Assembly: GCA_025642065.1 (NCBI GenBank)
Contig: JAODUP010000186.1
Coordinates: 452,501 to 516,500 of the forward strand
Source: Paralvinella palmiformis
Taxonomy: Eukaryota > Annelida > Polychaeta > Terebellida > Alvinellidae
Length of the DNA stretch: 64,000 nt
Reading direction: 5' to 3'
Positions within the stretch are counted from its first letter, which is position 1; each line of letters begins with the position of its first letter. Shown in pieces: positions 51,736-60,199 of the stretch. The notes under the pieces were generated by a model. That model ran no database searches. It had not been told where the DNA came from and saw only the letters and a program-made list of their open reading frames with translations. Both the position numbers and the translations under genes were made by a program.

Positions 51736-53627
51736 CTGACCATGTAGTGCCAATGGTTTCATTTATTTCTCCATATGGCAGGAGATCAAGATAAAATAAC
51801 ACCATCCCATGAAGTAAGAATGATGCTCGGATAATTTCATGTTGGCATCAATCAGGGTTATCCAATATAAATAAAATTATTAATTAAAACCACTGCAGAG
51901 AATACGTTTATTTATTTTCAAAATATTTATTAAATCATTTACTATCACACCATTTACGAGCATTATATCTCATACCAAAAAGTACACCATTTTACATAAA
52001 CTGCTGACTGCGATATGTTCAGACACATTACTAATAGACGATTCCTAGGATGAATGGCTTCTACTGAAACTCCATTTACCAATCAATAAATCACAAAACG
52101 ATGAGTTTTTTTCTACAACATGCTATAGTCATGGTTCCCACAGCCAAGGGAATATTATTTTCTAGGACATTTCAAGCACAAAATTACAATTTCCCAGGAC
52201 AAAGTATACAACATTTAAAGGTAATAAATCAAGATATTGGCGAAAAAACAGATATTTTTAATCGATATATGATGGATTATTGACATTTGTATGGCACAGC
52301 CTATTCCTCCTCAGCCCTTCTAGCTGTTTCATCCACCCACTTTTATTTAAATTTTAACTAACATGGGAAATCAACACTATGTACCAGTATACTTTTTTCT
52401 TCTTCATTGATCTAAGTTTTCTTCCACAGACATAATATTTATTCACAGGCGTTTTTGTGGATTTTGTGAATTTTGTTTTCCGACATATTTCCTGTTTTTG
52501 TCAAGCTCAAATACTTGGAAATCAGTCTAGTTCTGCATAATAAAACCCTGTAATTTATATCATGTATTGGTATACGTTTTGATTTATGACCTGTAGTTTA
52601 AAATAAAATTATTTTTATTATCAAACACTAATTTTCTGTCAAATTTTAATTCCCATACAATGATACATGGTCAGACACTGCAAAACATTAATGATTATGT
52701 TTTGACAATTCCAAGAAGGGTTGGCAGGTTTAACCTGCCTGCTGGGTTAAACCCGGGTTGGGCTAAACTGGGTTAAACTAATTTTTATGCATAATGCACC
52801 ACTAATTGATTCAAGAAACCAACTAAATGCAAATTAAACATTTATTGTCTATAATACTATATTGAGCACACAAATAATAATATACTGCACAAAACAATAA
52901 CAAAAGTGTTCAGATATTCATCAGTCTAATTCAGCACCACCACGAAGTTCACGATAGCAAGAGACAAGCTTGGCTGCTTTCTCCAGACCCAACCTGTTAC
53001 GCAGCTTGGTCTGGGTAGCGCCAAAGTTGGAGAAAATTGTCAGCATCTTAACAACATTTTTTTTAAACACATAAAAACACATAAACCCAGTTTAGCCCGG
53101 GTTTAACTAGTAAAAGCCAGGTTTAACATACCAGGCTGCGCTAAACCAGTTTAACCCAGGTTAAACTCCAATCCTGATTCCAAGTGTTCTGCAAGTGAAA
53201 TATTTGTTGGACAAATGCAGGTTGGAATCGACTTACCCAGCCCCATTTAGGGCCAAGTCATAATGAGCTATGAACAAATAGACAGCTAGATACAACTTGG
53301 ATGTAATAAATTCAAGTGGGATTCAAGATTTAGTTCAATCACTAACATTGATGATTGAATGATTGATGGCGTTTTGGACTAATTATTTTAAACAGTTAAG
53401 GTTATTAGTCTGGTTTCTGAACAATATATTCGATTTTTTAGATGACACGAAAGAAATCAGTAGATGCCATCAAATATTAAACTGCCTATGTATAAACCAA
53501 ATGTATCTATTTGCAGACAATTACCTTCAGATTTGACGTTTTCACTGACACTTGTGGTTTGAAAAAGATATTTCCTCACAGAGTCGATATCTTGGAAATT
53601 GGCCAACAGAGACAACTGGCACGACAT
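28263..53627 (-). CDS. RAB3GAP2: RAB3GAP2, Rab3 GAP non-catalytic subunit (32 coding exons)
   Basis: With the catalytic subunit RAB3GAP1 this protein forms the Rab3 GTPase-activating complex, which also activates Rab18 at the ER. The exons, in transcript order, are 53525-53627, 49697-49882, 49488-49566, 49132-49179, 48570-48645, 48325-48426, 48002-48101, 47756-47854, 47507-47655, 47082-47170, 46857-46949, 46207-46346, 44313-44443, 44002-44201, 42994-43076, 42776-42840, 41853-41943, 41120-41280, 40621-41023, 40310-40404, 40086-40182, 38794-38945, 38409-38643, 37905-38081, 37336-37442, 37101-37167, 35268-35374, 35083-35157, 34743-34955, 29627-29962, 28695-28853 and 28263-28406. Together they give 4362 nt in one frame, 1453 residues and a TGA at 28263. 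The human protein is about 1390. All junctions are GT-AG except one GC-AG. Identity was recognised from segments such as DRLCRK and LVEHHFSLC. The segment between exons 29 and 30 is shorter than in vertebrates (see findings). Confidence 0.95.
29190..29374 (-). mobile_element. tRNA-derived SINE, family 1, copy C
   Basis: Near full-length copy in the intron between RAB3GAP2 exons 30 and 31. The head ends with a complement of TGGTAGCATGTTGGACCAC, and the body is intact. A GATGATTGATG tail remains. Confidence 0.8.
30094..30710 (+). mobile_element. Deletion derivative of a pogo/Tigger transposon
   Basis: Ends are CCATATATACTC and, reversed, CTGTATATACTC, each flanked by TA (30092-30093 and 30711-30712), the TcMar target site. 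Between them is only the C-terminal end of a pogo-type transposase: [17 protein letters not shown], an acidic stretch and [10 protein letters not shown], the usual end of Tigger proteins. The DNA-binding and catalytic parts are missing. Confidence 0.75.
30943..31127 (-). mobile_element. tRNA-derived SINE, family 1, copy D (nested in LINE)
   Basis: Nearly intact; on the minus strand the head reads TGGTCTAGTGGTAGCGTGTT with a clear A box, and the B box is GTGTTCAAATCTC. It splits the endonuclease region of the LINE, so it is younger than that LINE. Confidence 0.85.
32337..32928. mobile_element. Tigger-type MITE nested in the LINE
   Basis: Ends CAGTCAGGCTCTGTTATA and, reversed, CAGTCAGACCCCATTATA form an 18-bp imperfect inverted repeat. 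TA flanks both sides. Removing the 592-bp element and one TA rejoins the LINE frame exactly at VMI and YDNV, which proves the insertion. No coding capacity. Confidence 0.85.
34743..38945 (-). CDS. RAB3GAP2: RAB3GAP2 exons 22-29: C-terminal helical region, first part
   Basis: Exon 22 includes [19 protein letters not shown] and exon 23 [19 protein letters not shown] with [12 protein letters not shown]. Exon 24 carries [15 protein letters not shown] and an acidic linker, and I end it at 37905 (GTATGT donor) because only that end keeps frame with exon 25 ([14 protein letters not shown]). Exon 27 reads [19 protein letters not shown] sequence and exon 29 ends in RPLSLFDSK. Residue order matches the vertebrate protein throughout. 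Confidence 0.9.
36230..36372. repeat. Minisatellite of about 40 bp units
   Basis: Four imperfect copies of a unit containing CCAGATACTAACCTACTACA followed by GAGTGGGCC lie in tandem in the intron before RAB3GAP2 exon 26. Unit lengths vary by a few bases. Confidence 0.7.
36835..36982 (-). mobile_element. Probable SINE, second family, copy 2
   Basis: It opens with GTGAGTGATTGGTTTGTTTAGCC. A complement of a B box (TTCAATTTGAACTCT) lies near 36916 and a tRNA-like end CACTACACTACAGGAGTACC follows. Same layout as at 1-170. Confidence 0.5.
37026..37058. repeat. (TA)n microsatellite
   Basis: TA run 43 bp downstream of the RAB3GAP2 exon 26 donor on the minus strand. Confidence 0.85.
38201..38378 (-). 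mobile_element. tRNA-derived SINE, family 1, copy E
   Basis: Diverged copy in the intron between RAB3GAP2 exons 23 and 24, only 30 bp from exon 23. The GATGATGAT tail is at its left end. Confidence 0.75.
39113..40063. mobile_element. Candidate MITE in RAB3GAP2 intron 21
   Basis: GCCATTAAGCTGAGTTCGTT on the left and, reversed, GCCATTAAGCCGATACGTTG on the right form an inverted repeat. Further CCATTAAG motifs lie just inside both ends. The interior is AT-rich and without coding sequence. The end sits 20 bp from exon 21. Family unknown. Confidence 0.45.
40086..43076 (-). CDS. RAB3GAP2: RAB3GAP2 exons 15-21: middle region
   Basis: Exon 15 ([20 protein letters not shown]) and exon 16 correspond to the human stretch around AKDMHLVKKLAALLK. 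Exon 19, at 403 nt, is the largest. It opens with [20 protein letters not shown] and continues with a Ser/Thr/Asp-rich insertion that probably explains much of the extra length over vertebrates. Exon 18 ends in GAG followed by GCAAGT, a non-canonical but well-known donor type. Exons 20 and 21 encode [10 protein letters not shown] and [20 protein letters not shown]. Confidence 0.9.
43312..43489 (-). mobile_element. tRNA-derived SINE, family 1, copy F (old)
   Basis: Strongly diverged; still shows GTAATGAAGCAAAGTGAAAGA, the complement of a B box (GATTTGAACCCAC) and the head end GGTGACACC. In the intron between RAB3GAP2 exons 14 and 15. Confidence 0.65.
44002..53627 (-). CDS. RAB3GAP2: RAB3GAP2 exons 1-14: N-terminal beta-propeller region
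   Basis: The start codon at 53627 is the only Met before exon 1's conserved start ([13 protein letters not shown], where human has a similar phase and spacing). Exon 2 carries the acidic, Trp-rich patch [19 protein letters not shown] and then [19 protein letters not shown]. Exons 3-14 continue through [64 protein letters not shown] and EVPFHLVL. This part forms the WD-like propeller of the family. Intron 1 (3.6 kb) is the longest here after the one before exon 30. Exons 3-5 are small (48-79 nt). Exon 12 is tightly flanked by two MITEs. Confidence 0.93.
44820..44990 (-). mobile_element. tRNA-derived SINE, family 1, copy G (head truncated)
   Basis: GATGATGAT tail and full body are present, but the copy stops inside the head at ACGAACTACTAAGG. 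Located between RAB3GAP2 exons 12 and 13. Confidence 0.75.
45045..45170 (-). mobile_element. Probable SINE, second family, copy 3
   Basis: Begins GGGAGTAAGTCAGTAGTTTG followed by TTTAGCCTCACAACTG, nearly the start seen at 1-40, and has a B-box complement TCTTGAACCCAC near 45148. Confidence 0.5.
45749..46173. mobile_element. Palindromic MITE, copy 1 (GGGGTCAATTCC ends)
   Basis: Ends AGACATGGGGTCAATTCC and, reversed, AGACATGGGGTCAATTCA. Repeated CAATTCC motifs run inward from both sides to a core containing CCTACT, GAGTAGCTACTTGGAATA and TTCCAAGTAGGATTGTCAT. It ends 33 bp from the RAB3GAP2 exon 12 donor. No coding capacity. Confidence 0.8.
46420..46742. mobile_element. Palindromic MITE, copy 2
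   Basis: Same core and ends (AACATAGGGTCAATCCCA; reversed AGACATGGGTTCAATTCA), in the intron between exons 11 and 12 of RAB3GAP2. Exon 12 lies between copies 1 and 2. Confidence 0.8.
48128..48176. repeat. (TA)n/(TG)n repeat
   Basis: Dinucleotide run just upstream, on the minus strand, of the RAB3GAP2 exon 7 acceptor. Confidence 0.85.
48286..48318. repeat. (TA)n repeat next to the exon 6 donor
   Basis: It ends a few bases from the GT of the RAB3GAP2 exon 6 donor (48324-48323). Confidence 0.85.
50395..51110. mobile_element. Possible MITE in RAB3GAP2 intron 1
   Basis: TTAAAGGGATAGTCCACCCT on the left and, reversed, TTAAATTGAGTCCACCAT on the right suggest an inverted pair with TTAA at the ends, as in piggyBac-type elements. 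The match is short and the boundaries are uncertain. Confidence 0.3.
52716..53176 (-). mobile_element. Short hAT element with exact 8-bp target duplication
   Basis: ATTCCAAG stands directly before (52708-52715) and after (53177-53184) the element. Ends AAGGGTTGGCAGGTTTAACC and, reversed, CAGGATTGGAGTTTAACC are inverted copies, followed inward by GGGTTAAACC motifs. The minus strand between 53050 and 52921 still encodes a transposase C terminus containing [19 protein letters not shown], the hallmark dimerisation end of hAT transposases. It lies in RAB3GAP2 intron 1. Confidence 0.88.
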
Positions 53628-54290
53628 GATTTTGCTCCTGTGGTAGTATATAGACACCAAGAATCACACAACTATCTACATATATGAATAAATACTGCAA
53701 GATCGCTGATAAACCATCATTTGATCATAAGTCTACAGCCCAACTAGACAGAAACAAATCGGTCGTACTAATTACCAACAAAATGATGAATGGCCTTAAC
53801 TAACTAAAAACCAACATTAACAAGACTTTTTCTCGGGTTCTAATTGTTAGTTAAAGTACAGATTATATTTATATTACGCTTTCAGCGATAAAACGTTGTG
53901 TCTAACTTTTGAACAAAATAAATTGAAAAATTTTCACGTCGGGATTGAAAGGGCAGGAAAACGATGTGCGAATCATAACGTTCCGATCCACTATGAATAG
54001 CCCCAAGAAACCGGATTTTTGGAAAGATCCGAAAGTTCCACTAAATATTTGTTTTTACAGAAAAAGAAACCATTAGCTTGTAAGGGTGGACGATGATGGG
54101 GAAAAGGCACAGGAGAAAAAGTCGCGGGAAGAAGTGACAAATTTGTTTATTGAGTTTAATCAGCATAGTAATAATAATAATAATTACAAAATTTCTATAG
54201 CCAGTATCCTCGAAAAGAGTTGAGTAGAGTGGCTTACCTAATACAGGGGTTGGGCAAACTCATAGTCCGGGTATAATTCAAAGTTCATCA
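53628..54290. other. Presumed 5' region and promoter of RAB3GAP2
   Basis: No TATA box at a convincing place. The segment contains GAAACCGG and GGGAAGAAG tracts and is otherwise AT-rich. The 5' UTR and any non-coding first exon cannot be located by eye. Confidence 0.3.
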
Positions 54291-55121
54291 ACAGTTATTG
54301 AATGGAAATCGATCAGTCAATCAATATATTTATTTCAAACTGAATCTAGAATGACATTAGATAAATATACACTAAATGAAGTGCATGGTAGATACATTTT
54401 GGGGTTACACTAAAGATGATAAACCTGTACAATGATGCACCATAATACATTTTAACAAAAACAACAATAACAAATATATGGAGAATTAAGGTTACATATG
54501 TGTATGTCTGCTATATGCACGTCATTGACAGCGTACCCACTGGTGGAACAAGGCCATGTGGCAGCTGATCTCAATAAGTGCTTAAGTAATATTTGTTATC
54601 GGTGGTTGAATGATTTGACTGACTTGCAGTTTTTCACGTCGCCTGGCAAAGCTCAGCTATAGCCACCCCTTTGGGCATTGGTTAATAAAGGTTCTTGTGG
54701 CACTGCTCGTTTTTCTAGCTGTGATATGATGATCCCCGGAATGACGTGTTTGCTGACTGTGTACAAGAGAATTATTTGTAAATATTGTTTGTAATGGAGT
54801 AAGTAATTAAGGTATCAGTGGTGTATGAATACATTAATTTGCAGAATTGGATATTATATGTCGATTATTTTGGTAATGTCGAGCTGCTTAAAAGTGGAGT
54901 TGTCGGTGCATTGTATCCAGCATTGCACATATTTCTGATTGATTTCTTCTGTAATATTCCATCTTTATGCAGTCTGTATTGATGCTGATCCCCATAATAT
55001 TGTGCCATACGTAAGATGAGAATTAATGAATACGATTATCGACAGACAATATTTTTGACCGTATGAATTGCATATGATCCAATACAATACAGTTCAATGT
55101 ACAAGTCGTACAATGCATATA

Positions 55122-55323
55122 GGGGCACCTCCGTGGTCTAGCGGTAGCGTGTTGGACCAGGGACTACCACCTGTGTTCGAATCTCGGCATGGGCACATCT
55201 GAAGGTTGTTTTGTCTTTGACTTCGCTTCATTACCTTTGGAGGTCGTTCGGCCCATTTAGCCTACCATGTGCACAAAAGTGGCCGTAAAACGCCAATCAT
55301 CATCATCATCATCATCATCATCG
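55122..55323 (+). mobile_element. tRNA-derived SINE, family 1, copy H (best preserved, plus strand)
   Basis: From head to tail: GGGGCACCTCCGTGGTCTAG, A box TGGTCTAGCGGTAGCGTG, B box GTGTTCGAATCTC, the body with CATTACCTTTGGAGGTCG and GCCCATTTAGCCTACC, and a tail of nine ATC triplets. Confidence 0.88.
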
Positions 55324-55449
55324 TACAATGCATATATTCAACGAAATGGCCATAGGTCCACGCACCCGTAAGCGCAATTTTATAACTATTGGTCCGGCAC
55401 ATTTCCGGTTTCCGTGGCGTATATAATACGTCTGCTTCCAGAAATTGGT

Positions 55450-55760
55450 TGTTTTTATTTTGTTTCATGATCTGATCACGAAACAGGGATAGAGCACCAA
55501 AACGTAATTAAACACTTATTTCCTGTGTGCATGGTCCCTTTTTATTGAGTGGTTGTTCATATCTCCTCCACTACCACTCACCTGGGAGAAGTACGGAAAG
55601 ATGGAGCCGAAATACCCCGAGGGTGGTCACTGCCAGAGAATTTAATTAATTCAGTGGAGCCGGTAGCGCCATTCAACGTTGTCAGAGGTCGACCCACGAT
55701 GTTGTTACCCGAAAAATTAATCCCTGTAAAAGTTTCGACCTCTTGATGGGATCGAATCTG
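55450..55760 (+). repeat. Undescribed dispersed repeat, copy 1
   Basis: Shares, in order, a palindrome around 55462-55484 (GTTTCATGATC/GATCACGAAAC), CACTTATTTCC, TTTTTATTGAGTGGTTGTTC, GTACGGAAAGATGGAGCCGA and GGTCACTGCCAGAG with copies at 55908 and 59390. No tRNA or 5S promoter and no coding sequence is evident. Confidence 0.6.
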
Positions 55761-55907
55761 CTTAACCAACGGAGCTCAATAGCTATTGTCACAATATTCA
55801 GCTTGAACTTATCAACTGAGCCATGTTTCAATTGACAAATATTACATTATAAAAGGGGGATAAATAATTATTCTTGTACTTTAACTATTCTTGTTCCTAT
55901 GATTGAT

Positions 55908-56200
55908 TTTCTTTCGTTTCATAATCTATCACAAGAAAGTGCGAGAACTTATTTCCAGTCAGTGGTGGTCCCTTTTATTGAGTGGTTATTTATATCTACC
56001 CCCCCCCCCCACACACACACACTCATAGGGGAGCAGTACGGAAAGATGGAACAGTGAAAGAGGATGGTCACTCACTACCAGAGTGTATTTGATGTGTTCA
56101 GGGGATCTTTACTGTCCCCTTTTTTAAATCAACTCAGTGAAGACGACATCGTCATTTAACGTGGTCAGTCACCCACGAGATACCGTGTTGCTTGAATGTT
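55908..56200 (+). repeat. Undescribed dispersed repeat, copy 2
   Basis: Direct copy of the repeat at 55450, diverged in the palindrome, with a poly-C/CA insertion at 55999-56021. Confidence 0.55.
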
Positions 56201-56390
56201 ACCTTGACAGAATTAGGGTTAGAGTTAGGGTGTGGCGGAGCTTTAGTAAATTCGTAAGGTGTCCGGTAGCCGGCAGTGTGTTATATCTTCTATGGGATAT
56301 TTGGGAAGGTGCGCATGCGCAATTGAAATGCCGGAGCTAAATTAAGCTACTACGGTGTATATCCGGATCGAGACCAATAGCTACAGCCTA

Positions 56391-56427
56391 TATTCAATTC
56401 AATTAATTTATTTATGAATATAAAATT

Positions 56428-56482
<55 letters not shown>

Positions 56483-57370
56483 ACAGTGAAATAGATAGAA
56501 TACATACAAAATTGGTAACTGAGTATCTTCGTCCATCAAGCACAAGAGCTAGAATTATAGTAAAACAGACTAGAAACAATACATTGTACTAGCAAATTGC
56601 TAGAAGGACCTATAAATAAACCTGTTTTAAAACTATAAACACTTCTGCATACCAGCTCCCCAAATGAATCAATATTATTATTGACATAATTTGCAGACAG
56701 ACTCTCCCCCCTTAGAATACCAAATAATTTTCTGGCCACTACAACATGCTTATAGGAATACTGTTTATACTTTGAACACAAACAACAGCTATATATAGGC
56801 ATTACAAAGGAATTATCGAAATAATTTTACCTTAATACTGGAAGCTTGAACATGTCGTAAGGCGACTGATAACCACATTTCCTTTTGAATAAAGTGATTT
56901 AGCACATATCATGATATCATTATTGTCATCGTGTTTGTCATGTATAATTACATCTAAATATTCGTTACTTGTCACGAAAGCCAGAGGTACATCATTAAGG
57001 CAGAGAATAGGTTCAAATAAATCATTCAGTGAATTTGCTTTGAAACACATATACAGTTTGTCTTTTTCTCATTGAAAGCAATACAATTTGAAACAGCATA
57101 GTCAGCACATATATTAAGCAGTTCCCTGAGAGCTGAAGGTGAGGTAGCTGTGATACGCTATAGGTATCATCCACGTACATTAAATGATACATGATTATGC
57201 CATTCATACTACAACCAATATAAGTCTGATTCAAGTTGCAAATAAGCTTATTCAGATATATAACTTGAAACTTGAAAACACCCGAGTGTGTTGTTTCACA
57301 ACTGACACAATTCTTGAACCTAAAACATCAACCAAACAGGAATGAATTAAAACAAATGACACTCGTGATT
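56391..57370 (-). pseudogene. LINE fragment, same family as at 16972
   Basis: On the minus strand the pieces read VVKQHTRVFSS, a segment with MNGIIMYHLMYVDDTYSV (the YVDD catalytic box of reverse transcriptase), CFKANSLNDLFEPILCLNDV and VIIHDKHDDNNDIMICAKSL, ending near 56536. Frameshifts and stops separate them. A TA repeat of about 45 bp interrupts the 3' end at 56431-56479. Confidence 0.8.
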
Positions 57371-57573
57371 TCATCAAAATGAATCTTAGCTAACCACCAG
57401 TTCATGCCAACAAAGTAATTTACCCTTGTATTGGTACCTTACAATATAGTATTTGTGTAAATAAGTCCTGGTAGCACAATATTTGGTATAACTTGTGGTA
57501 TTTCGTAGTACTTCGTGGTATTTCAATACATAATTACACAGGCGCACCCTTATTGTGTATGTATGTATGTTTA

Positions 57574-58710
57574 GGATAATCCAGGACAATTGCCCACTCG
57601 GACAATTCCCCATTGGACAACAGCCCACTTGGATAATGCCCCACTCCATATTGACAATTTTGGACAATTTCCCAGTCTTAATTTTTTTATTAGTGTCTTT
57701 TACATGTCTTTATAAGGGGGCCAGTAAACCTGGTTGATCACTTATACTCAGATATATATTTCTGAATACATGCTATCACTGCCACACGAGATAGATGTAC
57801 AGAGCTTGGTTTCCAGGCTGATCCCACAACCATCACCCTTGACTTCGAGCAAGCTTTGATTAATAATGTGACGTCATCCTTCGGACCCCAAGTCAACGTA
57901 TGTGGCTGCTTCTATCACCTAACACAGGTCACGTGGAAGAAGATCCATACTCTTGGTCTTGTAGAACAATATAGAGAAGAGGAGGACGTGAAACTCTTTT
58001 GTGGCATTCTAGATGGACTCGCCCTTTTATCATTGGATGCTGGTCCTGATGGTATGACATATCTACGGAAGAACACACTAGAAGGACTCGAACCTTTCCT
58101 GGACTTCTTTGACAACACCTATGTGTCCGGAGTCTTCCGTCGTATTCAGCCCCCCACAACTTCCAGATGGATCCACCCCTCCGCGTAGGATGCGTCGCAT
58201 GCCTCATATGTACCTGCCATCTACATAGAATGTCAATTCCATTATTCCTGAAGGGGGATCAAGAACCAACAACATATGCGAGGGGTGGACCAATACCTTT
58301 GCAAAGCTAGTTGGACATGCACACCCTATCATCTGGAGAGCCATTGATAGCATACGGAAAGATCAGGCCCAGGTTGGCACTGGCCTACTATGTGACCTGC
58401 GTGGTGAGCCACCAGCAAAACTGTAAGACGCCACACCCACAAACTCCAGTCAAAGCTGCTCAAACTGTGCACTGACAGGCGTAACAACAGCAAGACTGTC
58501 CCAGACGTACTTAAGGGCAATGGCCATCGTGTAAGATTTAAATAAATCAACAGTTTTATATGTCAATACTAATAAAAATTATTGTTGGTTAAAGTTTAAT
58601 AAAACATACTAATTCGTGGAGTGGGGAATTGTCCGAGCGGGGAATTGTCTGTGTGGGGAAATGTCCGCGTTGAGAATTGTCCCGTGGCGAATTGTCAATT
58701 TTAGGACCAT
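57574..58710 (+). mobile_element. MULE-type DNA transposon relic with tandem-repeat ends
   Basis: The left end (57574-57675) and the right end (58615-58710, inverted) each consist of four or five tandem units of a 16-bp motif close to GGACAATTCCCCACTC. Between them is the C-terminal part of a MULE transposase. The N-terminal part, including any FLYWCH or other zinc finger, is absent, so this is an internally deleted copy. Confidence 0.75.
57790..58530 (+). pseudogene. C-terminal MULE transposase fragment
   Basis: The frame reads DPTTITLDFEQALINNVTSS, then VNVCGCFYHLTQVTWKKIHT and FCGILDGLALLSLD, which match the core of MULE transposases (DFE followed by GCxFHxxQ). After a frameshift near 58160 it continues with MRRMPHMYLPS, NNICEGWTNTFAKLVGHAHP and IIWRAIDSIRKDQAQV. 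There is no start codon region. Confidence 0.8.
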
Positions 58711-58714
58711 CAAT

Positions 58715-59069
58715 GGTTATCATATATGCTTCTTTGGTTAATTGTATTCCTAAATAATAGCTAAGTAAGTATAATAGAGACTAATGCATACAACGCGAAA
58801 TTTATACGCAGCTGATGGATCGTGTGTATTTCTAATATTTTTAGCAACGGTATCAACCCCACGTTTTTGTTATATATTCGGGGAACTGACATACTACGAA
58901 GTAGAAAAAGGTTACGAACAAATATGATTACGGAATATTCCGAAACCGGAAAGACCCACTTAACATTCACAAGGTGGCGTAACGTCAGTTGGTGGGGGAA
59001 AATGTAGTTCTCTATTATTCAGTGGACTCGATAATGGTTTGCCAAAGCTACGATCGTAGATCTATATAA
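58715..59069. other. Upstream region of XRCC3
   Basis: AT-rich DNA between the MULE end and the XRCC3 start codon. Non-coding as far as can be seen; the promoter must lie here or within the MULE. Confidence 0.4.
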
Positions 59070-60151
59070 ATGGATGAACTTGATATAAATCCCAGAATTA
59101 TAAATTCAATAAAAAAAGGTATCAGAAGTGCTTCGAACCGATGTTCTGACAGTAACTGAGTAACTTAAGATGATTAACTCATTCATTAAATTTAATATTC
59201 TAAATCAGTAAATGGACTAAATGATTAATTTATAATTAGTGTTATTAGACTAGATCTAGATCTATTTAATTATTAGATCTAGACTAGATTACTTTAGAAT
59301 CTAATAACTAATCGATTTATTGATTAAGTAACTTTTGGCTAGGTGATTAACTAAAAACTTATACAATACAGACTAACAGAGCAACTCCCCCCCCCCATTT
59401 GGACGTTGTTAACTGAGTGATTCGCGGACATAATATTAATAGATCTACACTCTGGCAGTGACCAAACTCTGGGTATTTCGGCTTCATCTTTCCATACAAC
59501 TGCCCTATGTGTGGTGGGGGAGGGGTCACGAACAATCACTCAATAAAAAGGACCACACTGGAAATAAGTGCTTACGCTTTCATGTGCCATCCGTGTTTCG
59601 TGATCATAGATCACGAAATGAAAGAAATTAAATCAATCAAGACTGTTGAAACATTTTGATAAAATTTCAATTTTTGGTGGGTTGCTGACCTGAGTACAAT
59701 TTACTCTATTGCTCTGCTATCATTTAAGTATTCAGTTATTCATATCTGGACTGTTGTGTTAAACCTGTTAACGGAATAAGTAAGATGAACTTGTATTAGT
59801 TGCTACTTTCTTGTTGCAAACTGTACTTTATATTGTGTATCTATACCCTCTGTCTATTACATATAAGATGCAACACATGTTACTGCATAGCTTTATTAAT
59901 ATATATATATATTGTCATTTTAAAGTATATAGATGAATGTTGCTACTGTCCTTTTATGTTAGTTTAATTGAAAACATGGATGTCTCACTCTATAAATTTG
60001 TATCACTTTTAATATTGACCTCTACTTTATATATCTAGAAGTATACCATAAGGGATTGTATATTTTTTTATGTTCAGTCACTTTTTGTTGTTCATGCAAG
60101 TGAGAATCTATGTTATTAGTATTATTATTTTAACTGAATTAACAACATTTA

Positions 60152-60199
<48 letters not shown>

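Noticed and set aside
56212..56231. Short TTAGGG-like run suggesting an interstitial telomere
   Set aside because: Only about three imperfect units, too few to call telomeric.
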